From assembly GCF_002269505.1 (NCBI RefSeq), contig NZ_NQKQ01000029.1, positions 1 to 64,000 of the forward strand: a DNA stretch of 64,000 nt. The letters run 5' to 3'. This document shows positions 1-6,540 of the stretch, one piece after another (the first letter of the stretch is position 1; each line of letters starts with the position of its first letter). The DNA is from Pseudomonas fragi (GTDB taxonomy: Bacteria; Pseudomonadota; Gammaproteobacteria; Pseudomonadales; Pseudomonadaceae). The position numbers and the translations under genes are program-made. Under the pieces are notes generated by a model. That model was not told where the DNA came from and did not search any database. It saw nothing but the letters and a program-made list of their open reading frames with translations.

Positions 1-69
1 GGCGGGAATGCCCAGTTTCGTGATTAGCATGCTCAGAAAAATTAACTGACTGTTGCACTTGTTCCTTGA

Positions 70-468
70 GACCGCCAAGTCTTCAAAATTGGTATGACTC
101 GCCGCCTAGAACCTAAAGACCGTATTCGTGAACTCGGGGATGCAAGTGTTCCATTCGAGTTCGACGTGCATGCGATGATTTTCAGTGATGACGCACCAAG
201 CTTGGAGAAAACCCTGCACCGTCACTTCCTTCGTCGCCAGATGAACAAGGTAAATCCGCGTAAGGAGTTTTTCCGTCTTGGGATCAGTGAGATTCGAGCG
301 GAGCTTGAAAGCCTTGGTGTTGAGACACTCTGGACAATGGCAGCGGAAGCACACGAGTATCGAGAGACCATTCGTATTGAGCAGCAGATCCAGGAAAACC
401 CTGTAATAGAACAACAATGGACACGTCATCAGCTCGAGCATGAGGTGGAAGACGAGGTAGAGGTCTAA
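70..468 (+). pseudogene. 5'-truncated DUF4041 / GIY-YIG (T5orf172) protein
   Basis: The reading frame opens at a stop at 67-69 and gives VFKIGMTRRLEPKDRIRELG, followed by a His-rich 'EKTLHRHF' stretch and 'KEFFRL'. This matches the conserved C-terminal GIY-YIG/Mug113-type module of DUF4041 proteins, which normally follows a long N-terminal DUF4041 region. That region is missing and an in-frame stop lies just upstream, so only the last ~130 residues survive. The first ATG (94) falls inside the conserved 'KIGMTRR' motif and is unlikely to be a true start. The fragment lies beside a decayed IS and a tRNA gene, consistent with a recombination scar. The family role of these proteins is poorly defined. 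Confidence 0.7.
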
Positions 469-576
469 GTCGTAGACGCGCGCATAATTTTATGGGTTAC
501 ACCGCCTCAGTTAAATGGTCATCGATCGGACAAACTCCAAGGATGTGGAATCGAACGCTGCCTATATACGCTGTCG

Positions 577-601
577 CCTCCTCAGCCTATTTGCGAGGAG
601 G
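577..601. other. hairpin between the DUF4041 fragment and the IS
   Basis: CCTCCTC at 577-583 pairs with GAGGAGG at 595-601 around an 11-nt loop. It lies about 110 bp after the DUF4041 fragment and could be a weak terminator, but no strong T-run follows. Confidence 0.35.
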
Positions 602-711
602 TATTTGATGAAATCACTTTAGTTCTATGCTTTGTGGCAGCGTTGCAAAATATGACACATAATGTTTTCAAATAATTTTGAAAGCACCAACCATATGGAC
701 GAAAAGCATGT

Positions 712-1673
712 CTAGGTGTACGGTTCAGGAATGAGATGGTGAGGATTAATTGTGAAACGGTCTGGGTTTTCAGTCCAGGCCTCACAGATCACCTTGAACG
801 GAGTTCTCCAGCGCAATGCCTTAAGGTGTCTGGCGAAGTTGTAAGCCATCACGAAAGCCAAAACGTGGGCTTTCAGCGCATCAAAATCGGGATAATGAAA
901 CGCCTTAACCGTAGCTTCTTTTATCGTTCGATTCATTCGCTCAACTTGGCCGTTAGTCCAAGGATGGTAAGGCTTGGTTAGCCGGTGTTTGATGTTGTGC
1001 TCGTAGCAAACACGATCAAAGATATGTCCCCCAAAGCGGTTGGTGGCACCGCTTCGATATCTCGGCTGTTCGGTAAATGCTGCACCGTTGTCAGTCAGGA
1101 CGGTATGTATCTGGTATGGAAATGCTTCGATAGCCTGACGTAAAAACATTGCCCCGTTGCGTTTTGTTGCCGCATTGAATAACGCGACATAGGTGAACTT
1201 GGTCACCCGATCGATGGCAACGAACATGTGTTGTTTACCGCTCTCAAGCCGCAGCTCAGAGCTGTCGATATGCAGGTAACCCATTTCAGTCGGCGCGAAT
1301 TTTCCGCGTTTGGGCGCGTTGGTGGACTTGGGTAGCTGGCTGATACCGTGGCGCACCAGGCAACGATACAGGGCGCTGCGACTTAACTGGGGAAGACACT
1401 GGTGAAGGTGTCCCAACATGTCGTCCAAAGGCAGCAAGGTCCGCCTGCGAAACTCAACCACCATCTCCTCTTCAGCCAATGTCAGCTTTGCGCTTCGCGG
1501 CAGCGCAGGCCCCATACGAGAGTCCATGGTTGTGACCGTGAGCGCCATTTGGCGACGGTTTTTACGTTCAGCCTGTAACGGGCCGCAAGCTGGCGATTCG
1601 ACTCTTTCTACGCTTGGAGCTCGGCTCGAATTCGCGGCGTTGTTCGGGCTGAACCATGAAGACGTCCTTCCAT
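712..1673 (-). pseudogene. IS481-family transposase, interrupted by an amber codon and a frameshift
   Basis: From an ATG at 1673 the frame reads MEGRLHGSARTTPRIRAELQ, the usual N-terminus of one common IS481 group. It meets TAG at 1608-1610 and then continues in the same frame through a helix-turn-helix (QLAARYRLNVKTVAKWRSR). A frameshift near 1533-1545 is needed to enter the long catalytic frame ending at 712. That frame carries the rve/DDE core: 'YLHIDSSEL' (first Asp), 'HTVLTDNGAAF' (second Asp) and 'NGQVERMNRTIKEA' (Glu). IS481 transposases are normally a single frame of about 320 residues, so this copy looks inactive. I could not identify convincing terminal inverted repeats, so the element ends are not given. 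Confidence 0.85.
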
Positions 1674-1782
1674 AATGCATCCTCTTGTTCGATTGCTAAG
1701 GATGCACCATGACTCTCCGAGACTGAACACGCCCAGCCCCAGGGACAGCAGAGGCCTTCCCCAACCCCCAGAAACGACAAAG

Positions 1783-1802
1783 CCCGCCAAAAGGCGGGCT
1801 CT
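1783..1802 (-). terminator. terminator downstream of tRNA-Ser
   Basis: The inverted repeat agcccgcc-aaaa-ggcgggct, read on the minus strand, is followed by a T-rich tract just after the tRNA 3' end. Confidence 0.75.
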
Positions 1803-1816
1803 GCGGTGTAGCAATA

Positions 1817-1904
1817 TGGCGGAGGCGTAGAGATTCGAACTCTAGGACCTGTTACAGTCGACGGTTTTCAAGACCGTTGCCTTAAACCACTCGGCCACAC
1901 CTCC
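1817..1904 (-). tRNA. tRNA-Ser (anticodon TGA)
   Basis: On the minus strand the 88-nt sequence begins GGAGGTGTGGCCGAGTGG, with an acceptor stem GGAGGTG pairing with CGCCTCC, a discriminator G and an encoded CCA. The anticodon loop cttgaaa gives UGA, reading UCA serine codons. A long variable arm (gactgtaacaggtc region) and a TTCGAAT T-loop are present, as expected of a class II tRNA. Decayed mobile DNA lies on its downstream side. Confidence 0.96.
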
Positions 1905-1958
1905 TATACGTTGTTTCGGGCGCCATAATACCTGAATGAAACACGTTGTCAAACTCTC

Positions 1959-1990
1959 TTGATCGCTTGTTTCAGAGCCTCTGCTATGAT
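1959..1990 (+). promoter_or_regulatory. candidate sigma70 promoter for yccA
   Basis: TATGAT at 1985-1990 is preceded by TGC (extended -10 pattern). A TTGATC at 1959-1964 could act as a weak -35 with a long spacer. It lies about 40 bp upstream of the yccA start. Confidence 0.35.
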
Positions 1991-2028
1991 CTTTGCTACT
2001 TAACATTTCAAACCACAGGAGTATCGCC

Positions 2029-2700
2029 ATGCGCGAACAGGATTACGCAGTTAATAGCAGCGTGCAGGCCGAGCAGCTAGAGGTTAGCCGCGTCCTGCGC
2101 AACACGTACGGTTTGCTGGCCCTCACCCTGGCTTTCAGCGGTGTGATGGCTTATGTCTCGCAGCAGTTGCGGGTCGGCTATCCCAATATTTTCGTTGTAC
2201 TGATCGGGTTCTACGGTCTGTTCTTCTTGACCAACAAGCTGCGCGACTCAGCTTGGGGCCTGGTTTCTGCCTTTGCCCTGACCGGTTTCATGGGTTTTCT
2301 GCTGGGCCCGATCCTCAACCGCTACTTGGGCATGCAAGGCGGCGCTGAGGTTGTCAGCTCGGCCTTCGCCATGACCGCACTGGTATTTGGCGGCCTGTCT
2401 GCCTATGTGCTGATCACCCGCAAGGACATGAGCTTCCTGGGCGGCTTCATCACTGCCGGCTTCTTTGTTCTGCTGGGCGCTACGCTGGCAAGCTTCTTCT
2501 TCCAGATCAGCGGCCTGCAACTGGCTATCAGCGCCGGTTTTGTACTGTTCTCTTCGGTCTGCATTCTGTTCCAGACCAGCGCCATCATTCATGGCGGCGA
2601 GCGCAACTACATCATGGCCACCATCAGCCTGTATGTGTCGATCTACAACCTGTTTATCAGCCTGCTGCAAATTTTCGGCATCATGAGCCGCGACGACTGA
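2029..2700 (+). CDS. yccA: Bax inhibitor-1 / YccA family membrane protein
   Basis: Integral inner-membrane protein of 223 residues with about seven hydrophobic segments and a short charged N-terminus (MREQDYAVNSS...). It matches the BI-1/YccA family, whose E. coli member associates with the FtsH protease and modulates its activity. The ATG at 2029 is preceded by CAGGAG, which makes it a better start than the upstream alternative at 1993. The end 'YNLFISLLQIFGIMSRDD' is the typical BI-1 tail. It is monocistronic, followed directly by a strong terminator. Confidence 0.92.
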   Translation: MREQDYAVNSSVQAEQLEVSRVLRNTYGLLALTLAFSGVMAYVSQQLRVGYPNIFVVLIGFYGLFFLTNKLRDSAWGLVSAFALTGFMGFLLGPILNRYLGMQGGAEVVSSAFAMTALVFGGLSAYVLITRKDMSFLGGFITAGFFVLLGATLASFFFQISGLQLAISAGFVLFSSVCILFQTSAIIHGGERNYIMATISLYVSIYNLFISLLQIFGIMSRDD

Positions 2701-2716
2701 TCAACAAGCACTACAC

Positions 2717-2743
2717 AAAAGCCCGCTTCGGCGGGCTTTTTGT
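2717..2743 (+). terminator. rho-independent terminator after yccA
   Basis: aaaagcccgc-ttcg-gcgggctttttg: a GC stem with a TTCG loop and a T-run. Confidence 0.9.
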
Positions 2744-2810
2744 TGTCTGCAGCAAGCATCTTTGGGCATCTGGCTTTATCATTGCCTCAGTTTTGCTGAC
2801 AGAGCCCACC

Positions 2811-3203
2811 ATGAAATTTGCCATTGCCCTTTATTCAGCAGCCCATGCGCCCTCTTCACGCCGTGCCCTGCGTTTTGCCCAGGCAGCGCTGGCCGGTGGC
2901 CATGAGATTGTTCGGCTGTTCTTCTATCAAGACGGTGTGCACAGTGCTTCAAGCAATATTGTGACGCCGCAAGACGAGCAGGACATCGCGCAACAATGGG
3001 CCGCGTTCGTCAGCCAGCATCAACTCGATGGCGTGGTCTGTATTGCCGCCGCCTTGCGCCGTGGGGTCCTGAATGAAGACGAAGCCGCACGCTATCAGCG
3101 CCCGGGCATCAATTTGCAAGCACCCTGGGAGTTGTCAGGGCTTGGCCAATTGCACGATGCCATTCAATCCGCCGATCGACTGATCTGTTTCGGAGGGCCC
3201 TGA
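2811..3203 (+). CDS. tusD: sulfurtransferase TusD
   Basis: DsrE-like small sulfur carrier of 130 residues. In the Tus relay it accepts sulfur from TusA as part of TusBCD and passes it to TusE and MnmA for 2-thiouridine formation at tRNA wobble position 34. The persulfide cysteine is C77 in 'DGVVCIAAALRRGV'. The start at ATG 2811 (MKFAIALYS) fits the family; the upstream in-frame codon would add six unconserved residues. It is the first gene of a compact tusD-tusC-tusB-tusE-ybiB run. Confidence 0.95.
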   Translation: MKFAIALYSAAHAPSSRRALRFAQAALAGGHEIVRLFFYQDGVHSASSNIVTPQDEQDIAQQWAAFVSQHQLDGVVCIAAALRRGVLNEDEAARYQRPGINLQAPWELSGLGQLHDAIQSADRLICFGGP

Positions 3204-3204
3204 A

Positions 3205-3567
3205 ATGCCCAAGTCTCTTTTGATTATAAGCCGACAGGCACCGTGGGCCGGCCCCGGGGCGAAAGAAGCGCTGGATATCGTGCTGGCCTGTGGCGCATTC
3301 GATTTGCCGGTGGCGCTGTTGTTTCTGGATGACGGTATTTTTCAACTGCTGGCCAATCAAAATGGCGCAGCCATCCAGCAGAAGAACCTCACAGCCAACC
3401 TCCAGGCGTTGTCGATGTTTGGCGTTGATGATGTGTACGCCTGCAGCTACAGCCTGAGCGAGCGCGGCATTTCGCCCGCAGGCCTTGCGGTGGCTGATGT
3501 GCAGTCTCTGCCAGTCGAAGACGTTCGCGCACTTATTGACCGTTATGACCAAGTGATCACTCTCTGA
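3205..3567 (+). CDS. tusC: sulfurtransferase complex subunit TusC
   Basis: 120-residue DsrF-like subunit of the TusBCD heterohexamer ('MPKSLLIISRQAPWAGPGAK...'). It starts one base after tusD and its TGA overlaps the ATG of tusB, so the three subunits are probably translationally coupled. Like other TusC proteins it is a structural partner; sulfur transfer is attributed to the TusD cysteine. Confidence 0.93.
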   Translation: MPKSLLIISRQAPWAGPGAKEALDIVLACGAFDLPVALLFLDDGIFQLLANQNGAAIQQKNLTANLQALSMFGVDDVYACSYSLSERGISPAGLAVADVQSLPVEDVRALIDRYDQVITL

Positions 3568-3851
3568 TGTCGACTCTACATGTTTTGAGCCATTCACCTT
3601 TTTCCGACACTCGCCTGGGCAGTTGCCTGCGCCTGCTGGGCAAAGATGACGCCCTGTTGCTAAGTGGCGATGCGGTGTACGCCCTGCAGCAGGGTAGCGT
3701 TCTCAAATCCCTGGAAGAACAGACCGTATTTATCCTTGAGGAAGACTTGCTGGCGCGCCACCTTGAATGCCCGTCATGGGCAACCTGTGTGGATTACCCG
3801 GCGTTCGTCGAACTGACGATCCGTTATGACAAGGTCAACAGCTGGCTATGA
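3567..3851 (+). CDS. tusB: sulfurtransferase complex subunit TusB
   Basis: 94-residue DsrH-like protein beginning MSTLHVLSHSPF, the usual TusB N-terminus. It overlaps tusC by one base (TGATG) and tusE by four bases (ATGA). It completes the TusBCD complex for tRNA thiolation. Confidence 0.92.
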   Translation: MSTLHVLSHSPFSDTRLGSCLRLLGKDDALLLSGDAVYALQQGSVLKSLEEQTVFILEEDLLARHLECPSWATCVDYPAFVELTIRYDKVNSWL

Positions 3852-4183
3852 ATGTGCTCACCGTCAACGACAAGAATATCGGCCTGGACAAGGACGGTTA
3901 CCTGCTCGACCTCAATGACTGGTCTGCTGAAGTTGCCCAGGCTCTGGCGGCGCAGGCAGGCATTGAGCTGAGTGCCGAACACTGGGAAATCCTCGAGTTG
4001 TTACGCAGCTTTTATCAAGAATTTGAGCTATCCCCTGCGACTCGCCCGCTGATCAAGTACACGGCGCTCAAGCTGGGACCTGAAAAAGGCAACAGCCTGC
4101 ACCTCAACCGACTGTTTAATGGCACCCCAGCCAAACTTGCCGCCAAGCTGGCGGGCCTGCCCAAGCCGACCAATTGCCTATGA
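3848..4183 (+). CDS. tusE: sulfur relay protein TusE (DsrC family)
   Basis: 111-residue DsrC/TusE protein that takes sulfur from TusD and interacts with MnmA during s2U34 synthesis. The conserved C-terminal arm ends PKPTNCL with the sulfur-carrying Cys as the penultimate residue, and 'IKYTALKLGPEKGNS' is typical of the family. The start overlaps tusB and the stop overlaps the ybiB start (ATGA), extending the coupled operon. Confidence 0.95.
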   Translation: MNVLTVNDKNIGLDKDGYLLDLNDWSAEVAQALAAQAGIELSAEHWEILELLRSFYQEFELSPATRPLIKYTALKLGPEKGNSLHLNRLFNGTPAKLAAKLAGLPKPTNCL

Positions 4184-5181
4184 CCACTCCCGCTGCGCTG
4201 ACGCTTGAAACTCCGGCCGAACACCCTTTTGCGCCCTTTGTGCGCATCCTGGGCAAAGGCAAACGAGGGGCCCGCAACCTGACCCGCGAAGAAGCCCGCG
4301 AGGCGATGGGCATGTTGCTCGACGACAAGGTTGAAGACACCCAATTGGGTGCCTTTTTGATGTTGCTGCGGCATAAAGAAGAAAGTGCCGAGGAAATGGC
4401 TGGCTTTACCGAGGCCATGAGGGCGCGTCTGACTCCTCCCGCGATCAAGGTCGACATCGACTGGCCAACTTACGCAGGTAAAAAACGCCACTTGCCCTGG
4501 TACTTGCTGGCTGCCAAGTGCCTGGCACAGAACGGTGTGCGTATTTTCATGCATGGCGGTGGCGCCCACACAGCGGGTCGAATGTACAGCGAGCAGCTTC
4601 TTGAGGAGCTGCGCATTCCACTGTGCCGCAACTGGCAAAGCGTCACTCAGGCGCTGGATGCCGGCAATCTGACATTTATGCCGCTGCAGGACTGGGCACC
4701 GCAGTTGCAGCGCATGATCGATCTGCGCAACACCCTGGGCCTGCGCTCGCCGATTCACTCACTGGCCCGCATCCTCAACCCGCTGGGTGCACGCTGTGGC
4801 TTGCAAAGCATCTTTCATCCGGGCTATCAAAGCGTACACCGCGAAGCCAGCGGCTTGCTGGGGGACACCAGCATCGTGGTCAAGGGGGATGGCGGCGAAA
4901 TTGAAATCAACCCCGACAGTGCAAGCCATTTATATGGCACCACGGCAGGCATCAGTTGGGATGAAGAGTGGCCAGCACTGTCGGCCCAACGCCATGTCAA
5001 ACCGGCATCGCTGGAACCTGAACACCTCAAGGCGCTGTGGCGGGGCGAGGTGCAAGACAGTTACCCGCAACTGGCCCTGCTTTCGACCATGGCCCTGGCC
5101 CTGCGCGGACTGGGCACGCCCAGGGAGCAAGCCCTGGAGATGGCACAGCGTTATTGGGATAACCGCGACAAAGCGCTTTAA
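4180..5181 (+). CDS. ybiB: YbiB/TrpD2-family glycosyltransferase-fold protein
   Basis: 333-residue homologue of anthranilate phosphoribosyltransferase (glycosyltransferase family 3 fold) in the YbiB/TrpD2 branch. An N-terminal helical domain ('LTREEAREAMGMLLDDKVEDTQ') precedes the phosphoribosyltransferase-like core ('HGGGAHTAGR', 'HPGYQSVHREASGLLG', 'VVKGDGGEIEINPD'). E. coli YbiB is reported to bind nucleic acid and to lack TrpD activity. The ATG at 4180 overlaps the tusE stop, placing it in the tus operon and suggesting, by inference only, a link to tRNA modification. Confidence 0.85.
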   Translation: MTTPAALTLETPAEHPFAPFVRILGKGKRGARNLTREEAREAMGMLLDDKVEDTQLGAFLMLLRHKEESAEEMAGFTEAMRARLTPPAIKVDIDWPTYAGKKRHLPWYLLAAKCLAQNGVRIFMHGGGAHTAGRMYSEQLLEELRIPLCRNWQSVTQALDAGNLTFMPLQDWAPQLQRMIDLRNTLGLRSPIHSLARILNPLGARCGLQSIFHPGYQSVHREASGLLGDTSIVVKGDGGEIEINPDSASHLYGTTAGISWDEEWPALSAQRHVKPASLEPEHLKALWRGEVQDSYPQLALLSTMALALRGLGTPREQALEMAQRYWDNRDKAL

Positions 5182-5223
5182 CGCCCTCGCCAGCCATCCC
5201 GATACGTCTAATCAAGAGATCTC

Positions 5224-5454
5224 ATGATGCTTATCCCTTACGACCAGCTTGAACCCGACACCCTCACCCGCCTTATCGAAGATTTCGTGAGCCGTGACGG
5301 CACCGACAACGGCGATGACACGCCCCAGGAAACCCGTGTATTACGAGTTCGCCATGCATTGAGCAAAGGCCAGGCAGTTATTTTCTTCGACCTGGAAAGC
5401 CAGCAATGCCAGTTGATGCCCAAGCACGCGGTGCCCAAAGAGTTCTTTGACTAA
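5224..5454 (+). CDS. YheU family protein
   Basis: 76-residue acidic protein beginning MMLIPYDQLEPDTLTRLIED with 'VSRDGTDNGDD'. This matches the YheU family (UPF0270), small cytoplasmic proteins of unknown function. ATG at 5224 or the next codon 5227 may start it; AAGAGA lies just upstream. It follows ybiB by 42 bp and is convergent with the CsrA-like gene, whose end overlaps its stop by 4 bp. Confidence 0.85.
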   Translation: MMLIPYDQLEPDTLTRLIEDFVSRDGTDNGDDTPQETRVLRVRHALSKGQAVIFFDLESQQCQLMPKHAVPKEFFD

Positions 5455-5654
5455 CGCTTGGACAGAGGCCCGATGGTCAAGTGCCCGGCCAGCTGGTTTT
5501 TTATCCGCGCATAAATTTCCGAGCGATGCACGCTGATATGCCTGGGGGCTTCGATCCCCAGGCGCACGTTGTTACCGCTAACGGAAATGATAAACAGGGT
5601 TATATCTTCCCCGATTGAAAAACGCTCGCCGATGGCATGACTCAGAATCTGCAT
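5451..5654 (-). CDS. divergent CsrA/RsmA-type RNA-binding protein
   Basis: 67-residue CsrA-fold protein: MQILSHAIGERFSIGEDITL, then 'VSGNNVRLGIEAPRHISVHRSEIY'. CsrA/Rsm dimers bind GGA motifs in mRNA leaders and control translation. The start at 5654 fits the family length. The usual first strand MLILTRK is here MQILSHA, so the RNA-contact Arg6 is His6. The second RNA-binding Arg (R44 in 'SVHR') and the hydrophobic core are kept. It is a paralogue of the main RsmA/RsmE proteins, and its RNA specificity may differ. Confidence 0.85.
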   Translation of the reverse strand: MQILSHAIGERFSIGEDITLFIISVSGNNVRLGIEAPRHISVHRSEIYARIKNQLAGHLTIGPLSKR

Positions 5655-5790
5655 GGCTCTCATCCTGAAAGGTTGGTCGCCACAAAGACTGCACGGCGTG
5701 AATTTCCTCTTCAATCCCTACAGATCAATTCAGCTACAACCTACCGCTGCACAAGCTACTTCCTACATCCGGCCTGTGGAAACGTCTTTT

Positions 5791-6123
5791 TTACGGGTTT
5801 GAGAAACGCGGCCCCAGCAAGATGATGGTCGCACCCACCACGCACAGCCCGACCCCGATCCAGTCCGACCCCAAAGGCCTGATGCGCTCCACAACTGCCA
5901 GCCAGGCAATCGACGTCACAATGTAGATCCCGCCATAGGCTGCATAGGCGCGCCCGGCATAAGCAGCTTCAATTTTGGTCAACAGCAGGGCGAACAGCAC
6001 CAGACTTACCATCGCAGGCAATGCCCACCATGCACTTTTGCCCTGACGCAGCCACATCCAGAACCCGTAGCACCCTGCAATTTCAAACAGGGCGGCCAAA
6101 AAAAACCAAACGTAATTAAGCAT
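5791..6123 (-). CDS. YnfA family (UPF0060) small membrane protein
   Basis: 110 residues with four hydrophobic helices (MLNYVWFFLAALFEIAGCYG; 'WWALPAMVSLVLFALLLT'; 'YAAYGGIYIVTSIAWLAVVE'; 'WIGVGLCVVGATIILLG'). This is the layout of YnfA, an SMR-like drug-efflux family. ATG at 6123 gives the standard length. It stands alone between the CsrA-like gene and the DUF3309 gene. Confidence 0.9.
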   Translation of the reverse strand: MLNYVWFFLAALFEIAGCYGFWMWLRQGKSAWWALPAMVSLVLFALLLTKIEAAYAGRAYAAYGGIYIVTSIAWLAVVERIRPLGSDWIGVGLCVVGATIILLGPRFSNP

Positions 6124-6330
6124 GCGTGATGTCTCCAGATGGGCAGCGCGCCACCCTACCTGCGGGCCTGCGACCAATCAAGGCCGACGTGTTTTAGCTG
6201 CGGCGGCAAAAAAGTTGAATTTTCTACCCACCGGCACAGTCGGACTTTATAAGCACTGCCAAACCCTGTTCCACAAACGGCACTGCGTAAAACTTGAACG
6301 TTGGCGGAACACCACAAAAAGGAAATGCTC

Positions 6331-6483
6331 ATGACCACGATACTGTTGATCGTTCTTATTTTGCTGTTAGTTGGTGGCTTGCCTGTGTTCCCGCACTCAA
6401 AAAGCTGGGGGTATGGCCCTTCAGGCATCATTGGCACAGTGCTGGTGGTACTGTTGATATTGCTTTTGCTCGGCAAGATATGA
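6331..6483 (+). CDS. DUF3309 family small hydrophobic protein
   Basis: 50-residue peptide MTTILLIVLILLLVGGLPVF..., with two membrane spans joined by a 'PHSKSWGYGPSG' loop typical of DUF3309. Function is unknown; these genes are widespread single-copy small membrane proteins. AAGGAA lies about 8 bp before the ATG at 6331. A second ATG at 6325 would add two residues. Confidence 0.85.
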   Translation: MTTILLIVLILLLVGGLPVFPHSKSWGYGPSGIIGTVLVVLLILLLLGKI

Positions 6484-6499
6484 CGCAAGCCGCGCAATA

Positions 6500-6527
6500 A
6501 AAAAGAGGCCCTGAGGCCTCTTTTTTA
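6500..6527. terminator. bidirectional terminator between DUF3309 and LTA-synthase-like genes
   Basis: aaaaaagaggccctgaggcctctttttt: the stem gaggcc/ggcctc is flanked by A- and T-runs, serving the two convergent genes. Confidence 0.9.
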
Positions 6528-6540
6528 TTCATCTGGCTGA

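Noticed and set aside
1533..1610. Programmed frameshift or readthrough in the IS481 transposase
   Set aside because: IS481 members use a single frame, no slippery heptamer is obvious, and the copy also has an amber codon; decay is simpler.
600..1800. Terminal inverted repeats and target duplication of the IS481 element
   Set aside because: I compared the flanks by eye (for example tgtgtcatattttgcaac on the minus strand near 650-665) and found no convincing partner beyond the other end, so element ends are left open.
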